Of a stretch of 64,000 nucleotides of DNA, positions 36,011-47,490 are shown piece after piece. Location of the stretch: contig VWPU01013558.1 in the NCBI GenBank assembly GCA_013398955.1, forward strand, positions 238,681 to 302,680. The letters run 5' to 3'. The position numbers and the translations under genes were made by a program. Position 1 is the first letter of the stretch. Each line of letters opens with the position of its first letter. The notes under the pieces are model-generated. The model was not told the DNA's origin. It did no database searches and saw nothing but the letters and a program-made list of their open reading frames with translations. Origin of the DNA: Callaeas wilsoni (lineage: Eukaryota > Chordata > Aves > Passeriformes > Callaeidae).

Positions 36011-36300
36011 ATCACAGAATCATAGACTGGATTGGGTTGGAAGAAACCTTAAAGACCACCCAGACCCAACCCCCCCCACCACAGGCAGGGTCACCTTCCA
36101 CTTGACCAGATTGTTCAAAGCCTTGTTCAACCTGGCCTTGAACACTTACAGGGATGGAGCATACACAGTCTATCTGGGCAACTTGTGCCAGGGCCTCACC
36201 AACCTCAAAGCCATGAATTTAACCCTAATATCTAATGTAAGCCTGCCATCTTCCAGTTTGAAGCCATCACCCCTTGTCCTATCACTTCCAGGTGACAGCA
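36011..36300 (-). mobile_element. CR1 LINE 3' tail (5'-truncated)
   Basis: The left edge ATCACAGAATCATAGA is the reverse complement of the CR1 3' end. It is followed in order by GGTTGGAAGAAACCTTAAAG, CACTTGACCAG..., CAACCTGGCCTTGAACA, GGGCAACTTGTGCCAGGGCC and CCCTTGTCCTATCACT, all well-known words of CR1 tails read on the opposite strand. The match ends near 36300, giving about 290 bases of 3' untranslated and terminal coding sequence. It has no intact reverse transcriptase. Similarity is better than in the copy at 10.9 kb, so it is younger. Confidence 0.93.
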
Positions 36301-36599
36301 GGAAGAAAGCTGGCAATGAGATGCACAAAGGGACAAGCCACCTGCCCCTTCTGCCATGGCGATGTGCGATGCCTTTGCTCATCAGCAGATGGACGTCTTC
36401 CCTCTGCTGCCAAAGAGCATGAGTTTTAGGGCAGGGTAAGTGAGGTGAGCAAGCTGTGAAACCCAAGTGGCACTGAGATATGTGCCTTTCTACCAATAAT
36501 GAGCACGACAATAGGTAAAGAAGCCATAGCGACAAAAACCTGACCTGTTCCACTCCAGAGGTACAGCTGAAGCCTATTCTAGCTGTAACGCAGTCTCCT
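36301..36599. other. Unique sequence, no gene recognised
   Basis: A 144-codon minus frame (36170-36604) continues out of the CR1 tail and has no meaning as a gene. Confidence 0.5.
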
Positions 36600-36760
36600 A
36601 GCACCTACTGCTATTAATGGTTCCGGCATAATAAGGGGGATTACAGATCTATTACGGATCTGCCACCTCCTAAAGAATATGCCATTAATCATGATCATTT
36701 ATTTGCAAATTGGTTTATAATTTTGCAAATCTTTTGCAAATTACTTTAAATAACAGAGTG
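36600..36760. promoter_or_regulatory. Candidate regulatory block with three TTTGCAAAT sites
   Basis: TTTGCAAAT occurs three times (36702-36710, 36722-36730, 36733-36741). The first lies inside the perfect palindrome ATTTGCAAAT (36701-36710). Start-to-start spacing is 20 and 11 bases, close to two turns and one turn of the helix, so all three would face the same side. Upstream are GGGGATTACAGATC and CCATTAATCATGATC, homeodomain-like words. TTTGCAAAT-type words can bind POU or C/EBP-class factors. There is no repeat family. This is the densest single-motif array in the window. Confidence 0.38.
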
Positions 36761-37489
36761 GGGGGCAAGGGACTTTCAAGGCAGACCTCCATGCTATTTC
36801 CCTCCTTGGCTAATGACCCATTTTGAGCCAAATCACTGCTTGTGCATGTCTGCATGTGTATATAGGTATTTATGTATGGGAACAAACTGGATGAGCACAA
36901 CCAGATGTGAGTGACAGCAGTTGGCAGAGAACCCATAGGACAGTGTATCTGTCTCTGCACAGATACCTTTTTACAGGCTGCTTTTCACCTGGGCAGCTTT
37001 TGCAGATGACAAGTGACTGAGTATTTGTGTGTGCCTGCCCACTGGTGACACCACTGCCTGGGACACAGTGAATACCCGTGTGCATTTCCTTGGCCTTTCA
37101 CCAAGCTGGTGTGCATGAGATTTGGAGGCTGGGCCCAAGATTCAAGCCCTCCTCATCTCATTTGTGCAAAACCTTGCTGTTACACCTCACTCCAGAGCCA
37201 GCAGCTGATTCACTCTGACCAACTAACAACCCCTTCAGCTGCTTGGAAAGTCCTGCAGGGCAGAGCACAGGACAAGAAAAGGTCGAACCCTTCCCACATC
37301 CCACAGCTCAGTCCAGCGCTGGGTGATCACAGATTAACCCCCTACCCTCCCACCCTCACTCCCAGCTTCTGTGAGGCTCTGCCCTTCTTTCCAGCTTTCC
37401 TTTAAACTCACCCCAAAATCCCCTTACCTACCAAAGCCTCCCCTCCACTCTCCTCATCTCCAGCCTCTTGCATCCATCCCTGCTTCCCG
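36761..37489. other. Unique sequence, no gene recognised
   Basis: Frames up to 98 codons have no family match. The segment 37320-37490 is C-rich on the plus strand. Confidence 0.5.
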
Positions 37490-37494
37490 CCCCC

Positions 37495-37720
37495 GTGGAT
37501 TAAGTAGACTTTGCCTGGATTACATCTGCCAATCAAGTTCAAGTGCATTTTTAATAGTTTAATTTGTGGCAAAAGGTTTCAAATAAAATCATCAAGTGCA
37601 GTCGATTAAACTCATTAAGTCCTTACGGACTCGTCTGTGTACTGTGCTGTTATCAGATTCAGAGACATGAGAATTAATTAGGCCACTGTTATCCTTTGTC
37701 TGGATTACTGTGCCAGGCCC
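37495..37720. promoter_or_regulatory. Candidate regulatory block with paired TCAAGTGCA sites
   Basis: TCAAGTGCA occurs at 37539-37547 and again at 37592-37600 on the same strand, 53 bases apart. TCAAGTG is the NK2-class homeodomain consensus. Between and after them are TTTTTAATAGTTTAATTTG, GATTAAACTCATTAAG and GAATTAATTAGG. The sequence is unique and AT-rich with some CpGs (GTCGATT, TTACGGACTCG). Binding is inferred from the words. Confidence 0.33.
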
Positions 37721-40589
37721 AGCAGCTGGGTGTTTTCCTGTGAAAGCATGAGGTCCATAATCTCCTTACGAGCACGACTGGGGAGACAGTGGCCTAAGAG
37801 ATTTCTTCAGCATTCCTCAAAGATCAAACAAAATGAAACGCACTGTTCTTTGATGTGTTTTTTCCCCTCCTCTGGTTTCCCTTCTCTTTTTTTTCCTCCC
37901 TACCTGCACAGCACAGTTCATGACTAAAGGCAGTTCAGTGGTAAAAGGGCAGGTGAGTAGCAATGGGCTGCTGGTAGCAGGGCTCCACACACTAATCACC
38001 CATTCCAGAGTATACCAGGGATGTCCTGCAAGGCTGCTTCTGCTTCAAAGAGATGCCCAACAGCCCGAACACACATCTGCTAGGATTATTTCTCCACTGC
38101 CACATCTGCTGGGTCACTGCCCACATTTGGGGAGAGAGACTAAGGGTCCCAAAGGGCCTAAGGGTACTCACTGCACCCCTACAGATCCAGAGTAATGTGA
38201 AATCACAGCTGATGCACTGCACAGCATACCAGGATGTCCCAGATGCCATCATTTCTGCAGCGAGTATCATATCTCCAGCACATGCTTTACTTGCCTCTGA
38301 GAACCAATGCAGATGGTGACCTTCTTGGAGAGGCAGATGTGCAGGTGGAAGGACAGTGCAAGCCACTGACTGCCAGGTCTGTATAGATCTAAAGGTAAGG
38401 ATGTACTGAGATGAGCACCTGTGTGGGTACTGCAGTCTGTGCTGTGGGGTACGGTGGGCAGGTGGGCCAAGATGAAGATAAACAGGCTAAATGTAAACAC
38501 CCTGCACCCGACTGTACTTCCACTTGCAGTATTCTGGCCCCTACCCATGGAGCAGGATCCCACTACACAAACACCAACACTACACAAGCTATATATTCTC
38601 TATATAGTTTGCCACCTACTCTGGTCTATGGAGCAGAAATACATATTATATATGTATCTCAACAGGGCTTTTAAAAAGTAACATCTCGCATTCATTACAC
38701 CAACACAGGAAACCAGTGCCTGTACCATGCAAATGCCAACACAGGGAGCTGAACAAGTGGACCTTTGCAGCCCAGGGGAGGCTTATGGACTCCCTCCCCA
38801 CCCTAGCAAGATCCAGCCACAGGCCTGAGTAAGTGAAGATGATACCAGAGAAGAATTTAAGTACCACAGGCAGATAAGCATCTCTTATGATGATGCCATG
38901 AGGAACTTCACTGAGATCAGGGATCTGAAAATCTCTTCCCTCATAATAAGGCTGCGTCTCATTTATTGAAGTCAGCTATTACAGAGGAGGGCAGCAGGTG
39001 TGAGATCCAAGTGATGACAAGTGAGTGCCCATGTGTGACAGCCAAGGGCTGCTGCCTCAGTCAGACCTTTGATAGTGAAGTTAGCTGGTCCTTGACAAAG
39101 CAGTTATTTCATAGAGCAACCTGTGTGCAGGAAGGCCTTAAAAAGGCATATTGCCAAAGAGGGGTTCATCCAAAAGGCTTTTCTGGTGAACACAAATCCT
39201 TTCCAATGGTTCAGCTGCTGGCAAACATGCTGCAACACATTTATGAGAACATGACCATGCTGTAAAGAGACAAACTTAAGGGACAAAGAAAAGTAACCCA
39301 TATTTAGGCTGGCAAGGGTTTTGTGCTTGCTAACAGTCCAGCTGAATTGCATTTGAGGGGAGCTGAACTATAGCAATTTCTAAACTAAATCACTTGGGCC
39401 TGCCAGTACTTTTACCAGTTTACTACAGAAATTTACTCACAAGGGTCAGTGACCCCTCAGTCAATGACTCCCCCAGGTGACTTCCTGAGCCACGTTAAGC
39501 TACGAGCATTTGCTCTCATTCCCTCTGATGTTCTCTTTCTCTGCTCCTCCTCTCCCACTTCCCATTTCATTCGCCTTCACTGAATCCCTTCTTTTTTTCT
39601 CTCTATTGTCAAATCAAGGGAGTAGGGTACAATGTGACAAGACAGTGTTGGCGGAACAATAAAGGATGTAGACGTGAAGGAGCAACAGGGAGGCAAAAGG
39701 GCTGGGAAGGGATGCCAAGAAGCCTGAATGTGATGGAGGGGAAAGGGAGGTGTGAGGAGCTGCAGGAATGGCAGTAAGGCACTTCTGGAAAAGATGAGGA
39801 TTTTCATACCTGCTTCCCTGTACAGATAATATGAAGACAAAGGAGAGGAAGAGAGCAAAGATGCAGCCTCCAAGATGCAAAAGGTCTCCAGAATCATTTT
39901 AGCTACTAAGGTGCAGAGAAAACAAGGGCAGCTGCAGGGCATAAGGGGAGAAAGAGGCGTTAGGATTTAGTACAGAGGAGGAGGACTAAAGGGCAGAGCA
40001 GTGATATGTGCAAGAGGGAAAAATTAGAAAGTCTGATTCCACTGAAGGAGATAAAAAAGAGGGCTGTCTTTTTAATAGAGAGGAGTGCACTCCCTCAAAT
40101 AGTGGGCAGCCAAGAGCGTCAGGTGAATTCTGCTCCTCTTTCCTAAAAATGAGTGTAGACGATCATGCGTTCCCTGAGCCCAGAATACCTGCACTTGGAC
40201 AAGACGAATCCTGCTGAAACCTTGTGTCACCTTAACCAAACTGATGCAGGTTCAGGGCACTTTTCTGCGACTGGGCAAGTTGTCCAGGCCTGGCATAAAT
40301 CTAACCCTCAGCATTTCCCCAGCAGAAATGTAAGCTAAAGAAATTCTTCAGAAAATACTTCGTACACATCCCTGGAATATAAATTGCTGAAAGTATAAAG
40401 GCAACCCAGTCTACAATAGGATTTCTGCCGCCGTCCCAGCCCAGCCAACCTCCTCCTGCTTCTGCAGTTCTCCACAGATTATTAATCACTAGTGAAAACA
40501 TACAGAACACGCAGGCTTCCTTTTCCCTGCCCAAGTCCAAAAGAGTCTCCTTGCAGTGTCTCCTTCCCACTCGTTTGTTTTTTCTTTCT
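37721..40589. other. Unique sequence, no gene recognised
   Basis: Overlapping frames up to 124 codons occur on both strands. A small inverted repeat (CTATATA 38589-38595, TATATAG 38601-38607) lies in an AT-rich patch near 38.6 kb. Nothing else is recognised. Confidence 0.55.
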
Positions 40590-40594
40590 TCTCC

Positions 40595-40740
40595 CCTCAT
40601 CCACGCTTAAGAAATTTATAAATGTCTCTTTAAGGACATGTCTGCTGCCTTGCCGCACACCCTTATAAATCAGATAAATATCTCGAGGATCCTTATCCTC
40701 GGAAAATTGAGATAATTGCACTAAATTGAAGAGCCTCTTT
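40595..40740. promoter_or_regulatory. Candidate regulatory block with a short hairpin
   Basis: AT-rich unique sequence contains a perfect seven-base inverted repeat, CGAGGAT (40684-40690) and ATCCTCG (40695-40701), around a four-base loop. TTATAAATCAGATAAATATC precedes it and TTGAGATAATTGC follows. Two CpGs are kept in the stem. It could be a binding palindrome or an RNA hairpin, but it is too short to call. Confidence 0.22.
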
Positions 40741-42310
40741 TTTTTCCTCACCCCCTCCCATCCTTCTTCTCTTTTCAGCTGGAGTCTCTTATAGTAACAG
40801 GTGTGCCGACTGCTAATTCCCGCACAGGAATTACCCCCTCCGTCTGAAGGGATGGCCCTCAATAGCTCCCAGCTACATCCTGAAGTGAATTTTAACCAAG
40901 ATACCACATCAGTCGGGAACATTTTCATAGCTCCATCTAGGTCTCTCCTGGAACAGTTCATCCTTGCTGGTGCAACTCTGACACCCGCCTGCCCAGGAAG
41001 CATCTCTGCAGTATAAATGGAGGGTTGTGTCTGTAAGGGGTAAAGCAAGTTCAGCTCCAACATTCCCCTTCTGCCTTGGACTGGTGCTGTAGCTGGAAAA
41101 AGAGAAAACAAAAGAAGAAAAAAAAATAAATGGAAGGATGGAGATTAATAGGATTCACATGAAAGAAGATGGAGCATTAAAAAACAGCAGAAAAACTAGC
41201 ATGGTAGTCAAGTCAAATTAAGTCAAGTCAAATCAAGTCAAGAAGGCCCTCAGTGATCTAATCCTGCTCCAAGCAGGTCCTGAGGTCTCTTTTAAACCAT
41301 ACCTCTTGGTCCCATGGCAGGATAGAGGAACACTATTGTTATGAGGGGGGAGGCAAAGACTCCAAAATTAGTCCCCATTTCTCAGCGTCATCACCGTGTG
41401 CTTCTTCCCCACCGACAGAAGTGAGAACACCTGCCACCAGCAGCACCAGTTACACTGAGGTATTATCCCTCCCCTCCACCAAAGGAAGGTGTCAAAGCCA
41501 CCGGAAGAGCAGGGGACAGGGCAGCAGGTGGAGAGATCAAGGAACAAGTTGTTGTCCTGCTGGTTTTCTCCCAGGTGAAGAAAACTTTACAAACCAGAAG
41601 CCTATAATTGTGTTTTACTTTTGGTGCTCTACAGCCAAACACACAAGAAAACTGGGACTGTCAGAGGGACTGAAGGTGACTGATGCTGCAACCCAAAGGG
41701 GATGATTACTTCTTCAAGAGATTTCCAAGGACCACCTGGGGTCACCAGGGGTGCCAGCAAAAAGAATTTTTAGGTGACTTTGCATAAGACAGGGAGATAA
41801 ATTCTGAAGGTTCTCAGTGAGCAGAGATGACTCTACATGCAGAAAACTCAGAAGGTGGCAGGCAGCGGATGGTGACACGATAGTGCTAAGGATGGCCCTC
41901 AAAACCACAGGCCTCCTCTAAGCACAAGTTAGACCTTCCAGCCCAGCCAGCTCCTCTAAAGCCTGCATTGGCTGGGGGAAAGCAGAGCAGACTGGCTTCA
42001 AGCCCCAAGAGATAATTGCTGAGCTTGAGCAAGTGGCCTTGAGCCTGCAGGTGGGTTGAGAGAGAGGAGGACAACATCTGTTTCTACTTCACCCAGGTCT
42101 TCCATGCCAGGATAACCTTCCTTCGTTCCCAGCAAAGCACTGCTATCTGCAAATTCATCAAGGCCCATTCTGTGGAAAATGCTCTCATGTACACCAAAAA
42201 TAGCCCAAGAGCCCATGCAGAGCTGAAACAAGATGAGTGTGGTGGCGGAACAAAGTGGTTCAGAGCTGTGAGTCCACTCAGAGCTCTGCCAGCACATCTC
42301 TTGAGGAAAC
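40741..42310. other. Unique sequence, no gene recognised
   Basis: A 209-codon minus frame (40482-41111) has no domain. An A-rich patch lies near 41100-41130. No exon or RNA gene is seen. Confidence 0.5.
41206..41242. repeat. AAGTC-based microsatellite
   Basis: The pentamer AAGTC and variants (AAATC, AAATT) are repeated about seven times over 37 bases. Confidence 0.8.
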
Positions 42311-42566
42311 AGTTTTAAACTGAAGGACTGTCCATTCAGATTTGATATAAAGATTAAGTATTTTACAATAAGGGTGGTAAAACACTGGCACAGTCTGCCC
42401 CGAGAGGTGGTAGATGCCCCATCCCTGGAAACATTCAAGATCAGATTGGACAGGGCTCTTCATAATCTGATCTAGTTGAAGATGTCCCTACTCACTGCAG
42501 GGGGTTGGACTAGATGGCCTTTAAAGGTCCTGTCCAACCCAAACTATTCTACATTTCCATGATTTC
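42311..42566 (+). mobile_element. CR1 LINE 3' tail (5'-truncated)
   Basis: The plus strand follows the CR1 tail in order: TTTTACAATAAGGGTGGTAA, AACACTGGCACAG, GAGAGGTGGTAGATGCCCC, ATCCCTGGAAACATTCAAG, GGGGGTTGGACTAGATGGCC and TTTAAAGGTCCTGTCCAACC. The 3' end is the imperfect repeat ATTCTACATTTCCATGATTTC at 42546-42566. About 256 bases are kept. It has no coding capacity. It is oriented opposite to the copy at 36.0 kb. Confidence 0.94.
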
Positions 42567-45500
42567 CACCCATTCCAGGTTTGGGGTGAAAAGAAACAAA
42601 TTTTGGGAAGGTGGGAAACAGCATCTCTGAAGTCCTCTGATGAAGAGGAGATGGAAGGAAGACGCATTAATCAACTCTCTGTTTTCAGTTGCAGCCCAAA
42701 TTTTTTCACCTTTCCTTGCCAAAATACCAGAAACAGCCACCACAGGGTACCATGTCCTGTACCCAGAACAGGTGCAGTAGAAGGTGACTCCTCTGCTTGC
42801 TCCATGTCATCCACATAGACCCATTGTGAGTTTAAAAGCAGCATCACCAATCCAGAAAAGGGGGGTTGGTTCCTCTCAACCCTTGCCCTGGCTCTGCGAA
42901 GAGGCTGAGTGCAGCTTTCAGTGCCTGTGGGACAAGATGACCCCTACCCAGTGGACAAGATGACCCCTACCCAGCGTTTAGAGTCTCTCCTGGCGTCAGC
43001 AGGCTCCACACAACATCTCCATTCCTCTCAGGAAGAATAGGTTTGACGGTGTTTTGACTCCTTTCTCAGAGACTCCCACATGGCACTTTACAATCCAACT
43101 TTGCTCTTAAATACACATCCTGGGCTGCATCCCAGAGATGTGTGTCAGGCATGAAGTGCTGTCAGTCAGCCCCAGTCACAACACATCAGGGCTTAGGAGA
43201 AGTCTGACTGATCAGGGCGAGGGGGGAGGGAGCACAGGAACGAGAAGAAAAGGCTGAATAGCAAAAAAAAAAAGAGAGGAGGAAGACAAATCAAGCAGGA
43301 AAACGGCAGGAACTATTCTATACAGCAAAGGATGCTTTTCATCTGCGATACAACAGCACTGTCAAGCACCAAAAAGGACAAAGATGTTCAGATACAGGGT
43401 CACAGGGCAGAGGAAGCTCCTGGGAGGGCTCCTTGGAGGGCTCCTGGGCTAAAGTCCAGTGTCTCTCATCCATGTGGCTTCAGGTAGCAGGGGCTGAAAC
43501 ACGCTGCCACATCAGCAGCAGGGCAATTAATGTAAAGTGGGTTGTAGGGACAAAGCTACCAGCTAAAATGTGTGCCTGGCTAAATGCCGCTCTTGAGCTG
43601 GCTCCAATATCAGCACCCTCAGCCAAGAACGACCAAATGGCCATGGCACTGTGGCTGCCTCTCCTGTGCCGTGGAGGAGTTCACAGAACACAGGGAATGT
43701 TCATTGCAGGAATGACTCAGGGTAGCTCTCATGCCACCATCCCAATGTTTTCCTACATAGGAAGGTACCTGCAATCCTAACAGTCAAGAAAGACAAAGCT
43801 GGACAAAATAGGAGCAACTGAGGAATCAGCTAAAGGAGTGCCCATTTGAAGGCAAGGGTGAATAAACTTAAACATGGATTCAGAGGAATGCCTATGAGAG
43901 GGCACTGCAGTGGAGAGGGAGGAGGTCCCTCCCCACTCTGGGAGATGAAGGACTTGGAGAGGAGACCTGGAACACTGCATAAAAGTTTGAGATTACTCAA
44001 GTATGCTCATTTTATGAATTTCAGTATCTTCCACCATGCATGAAATGAGTAAATATTCATTGGGCTGAAGAGAGAGAGAGGAGGGCGGTGAGGAGAAATG
44101 ACTCCATAGCATAATTTATACAAGTATTCAATGGAGCTTGAACAGGAACCCACATCTCCCCTACTCTTGGGTGAGTGCTTGAATTTCTAGGCTGAAAGTC
44201 CTGCTTCTTTTTACTTCCTCACTGCAACCCAAGGTTTAAAAAATATTTGATTACTCCTTCCATGTTGAAAAGTTCAAATAGGGGAACTGAGCAGATTCTC
44301 CTGCCACCTCAAAACCAGAATTACCTTACAATCAGGAGGGTCTTTCCAGGTGAGTTCAAGACTCTTCCAAAGGGAGAAAAGATAGGAGAAGGGAGGGCTC
44401 TAGCCAGTACACTATTTTGTGAGAGTGGCCAAAGTTTCAAACTCCATGCAGACCCTGATCTCTGAGCCATGCCCAGAAGATGCCTCATAGATTGGGCTTT
44501 GCCAGTAAGCCAGACGTGCTCAGAGTAACCTGCTGCTCCAGCAGCACACTGAAAACAGAGGTGAGTCTGGCAGAGAGAAGAAGCAGATACTCAGGGAGGA
44601 CAGGAAACACAGAAATATGGCAATGATATTGCAAGGCAGCTGAGCAGGGACTCTAAGGATCCAAACTACCTCTCTAAAGCTGTTTAAATGTTTGAGGCAC
44701 AGCATATCTGGGGCTCGTTTCTCCACAAATCCATCAAAGAGGACAACAGACTTGTGCTCACCTACATCATGAAGCTGATACAAGGGAAGGAACTGAATGA
44801 GGAACCTGCTGCCCAGGCAAACCATTCTTGTGCAAACCGCAGTGCATCTCATCACTCTCTTGTCTACAAGGAGGCACCATTACCTCTCTAGCTCATAAAG
44901 CAGGTGAGGGGCACAAACCATGAACAATTTCAAATTATTCATTACTGAGGCTCAGACCCCCTTGCATAAGCACTGTCTGCACCTCTGGCTTCACAGGCTG
45001 AGTTTAGCCAGCTCACGTAGCATTGCGCTGGATTTTTCTTTCAGCTGCATGAAAGACAAAGGGAATGAAGTGGGTGGCATACACTCTGACTTCATGAGGC
45101 ATTTGCTAATCTCTGAGGAGGAATCTTATTAGAGAAATTGAAGAGGTCATTGTGGGTAGGGATGAGAGGGTCTAGAAATTACACATCACCTAGAAAAATG
45201 ACCAGAAAATGGGAGTCTCTGTGCAAGCTGGCTCATGGGGAAAAGTGAGCCCATCACTCTTGCTTCCTTATATTCACCATATTCAAAATCACTGATGTAG
45301 TGAACTGACCCTGACTGGATGTCAGGCACCCACCAAAGCTGCTCTACCACTCCCCTTCTCAGCTGGAGAGGGGAGAGAAAATATAATGAAGACTCAAGGG
45401 TCATGATAAGGACAGGGAGAGATCACTAACAACTACCATCATGGGCAAACAAACTCATCTTGGGGAAATTAATTTAATCTAATCCTTTAAACCTTGTGCT

Positions 45501-45780
45501 CTAAATCCTGTGCTCAATCACTTACTCTCACCTTGGAAGAGAGCTCGTGAGTCAGACCACTAGGCCCTATAGCTGAGGTAAGGAGCCAGCACTCTTGTAA
45601 GTCACGTTTTGATCCAACAAAGGAAGAAGAAATGGCTATAAAACGGAGGATCCAGAGAGCCTTGCCCTTCACTGGCTCATCTGAATCATAATTAGAAAGT
45701 GCTGCAAAACATCTCTGCGAACCCAAGAGGAAAACAGCCTGCCTTCAACCTGTAGGGAGATCAGTCCAACAGCACATGCT
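42567..45780. other. Unique sequence, no gene recognised
   Basis: Frames up to 115 codons have no family match. A 23-bp tandem pair is listed separately. A short A run (about 43261-43274) and a GA run near 44070 are present. GTAAATATTCATTGG near 44050 is AT-rich but isolated. Confidence 0.55.
42930..42974. repeat. 23-bp tandem duplication, two copies
   Basis: The 22-base word starting GGACAAGATGACC and ending CTACCCAG occurs at 42930-42951 and 42953-42974 without a difference. Identity suggests a recent duplication or an assembly slip. Confidence 0.85.
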
Positions 45781-47259
45781 TGCAAACCCCAGCCCAGCTC
45801 TGGCTGGGTTAATGTGACAATCCGTTTCTGACAGCGTGTCAATACAAAGCAATTTAGGAGTGCATGAAAAATCGACCCGAGGTAACAGGCAATTTCTCCG
45901 CTCTGCTGGTCAGACGGAAGTAGGGACCAATGAGGCCACAATCTCAGAGCACCCTGAGCTTGGCAGGGCCCAGTCTGCCGGCACGTGCTGGCATCTTAGC
46001 AGTGCTCACCAGAGAGAAGGATGGAACAAGGCAGGAGAAGGACACCGGCTGTGGGACACAGTGTCGACATGGCGACAAAGAAGAGTTGAGGGTAGTATCC
46101 CATAAAGATTTTGTTAATTGAGGGCTATTTGAATATGTAAAGTAACAAAGTGGCTGAAACAGAGTAGATAGACTTGAACATACAGATGGTTATAAGGCAG
46201 AACCTCAGCCTCGGGTCCATGCCACCTGCCCTGTGGGCAGGGAACCACTGGCTGAACCTCACCAAACTGGAGAGGGGCAAGCAAGTGGTGCAGACAACCC
46301 TAAAGCCTGATTCCAAAAAGTCATGTCTTCTTTTAAGCCAGACTCAGAGCATGCCTGGATGGGACCCCAAGCACTGACAGCATGCTGCTGCCCTTCTACC
46401 ATGTACTCAAAAGCACATTTCACACTGGTGCATCTCCCCATGCAGGGACTAAGAGGGGCCGTGGGAATTATCGGGGAGGTGCAGAGGGTGCTGTGGGACA
46501 GGAATTTGAAGGCACTGGCATCACTAAAGGCTGACCTGCCCTCCTTCCCTCTCTGTCACAGCACAGATTGCAGGGAGGGCAGTCATTTGCCTCTTGCCCA
46601 CATGGTAGCTACCAGCAGCCATATCAGAGGGCTGCCTCCACACCATGAAAGTACATTGGCACGAACACCACGGCTGGCTTGGAAAAGCAGAGGGTGAGCC
46701 CAATCCAAGCAAATCTGTTTGCAAATGCACAGCGCAGCAGCAACATGCTGGCAGTGTTTATCTGGCACAATGGGCTGAGGGACACTCCCACCACACTAAA
46801 AGCATCTCAGTCTGTCATTATTAAAGCAGAAAACACAACAGATGCAGCCTGTGCCTCCAAGCCCAAGCTTTGGCTCCCTTGCAACCCAGAGTGTTGCACT
46901 GTGAAGAGTTGATTCAGATCACTCACTCACCTAGAGAGGCCAGAAGTGCCGCCTCCTCTGAAAGAGTCAGGAGAAATTCCATTTGCTGCCTATTTTTTGG
47001 ACGGAACAACTTTAAACCAGGCTGAGCTTCCTACCCATGCCACACATAGAAACTCGGGCGGGTGCCAAGAATGGAAATGCAGAAGTCAAAAAAAGGAAGA
47101 ATGGATAGAGAGAGGAAATATAACATTGTTGTAACTCTGCCAGAATAACATGCTGGTTTAAACCTATCCTTGGACATATTTTTATCCAGGACATCATGAG
47201 ATACAGCCAGGGAGGCAGGGTTTGAGGTTGGATCCTTTTTGTGTGGTTGCATTAAGAGT
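45781..47259. other. Unique sequence, no gene recognised
   Basis: No gene or repeat is identified. The part at about 45815-45930 keeps CpGs (GCGTG, ATCGACCCGAGG, GACGG) and has no repeat character. It might be constrained, but I see no motif cluster. Confidence 0.5.
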
Positions 47260-47264
47260 AAGAT

Positions 47265-47490
47265 TCCAACTTCATTTTGATTTAATATGCTAGTTAATGC
47301 GTGTTAACAAAATTAAAAGCCATTATTAAAGGCAGATGTACTGGTGTACAAATAGCTAAGCATCAGCTTTGACTTTAGATGATCCACAGCTTCAGTGTAT
47401 GCTTCTAATAACCAGCTGTCACTTACCAGAGATGTGGTAACTCTTATTAAATCCTAAATGGGCATATGGATGTTACAGTTAAAGTAGTAT
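47265..47490. promoter_or_regulatory. Candidate AT-rich regulatory block
   Basis: Unique AT-rich sequence carries TTTAATATGC, GTTAATGCGTGTTAAC (about 47293-47308, two direct GTTAA words), AAAATTAAAAGCC, CATTATTAAAGG and later CTTATTAAATCC. Simple repeats and transposons are absent. It resembles conserved developmental enhancers in texture, which I cannot confirm without alignment. Confidence 0.3.

Noticed and set aside
40482..41111. 209-codon minus-strand frame
   Set aside because: No domain. It crosses the AT-rich candidate block and has no supporting signals.
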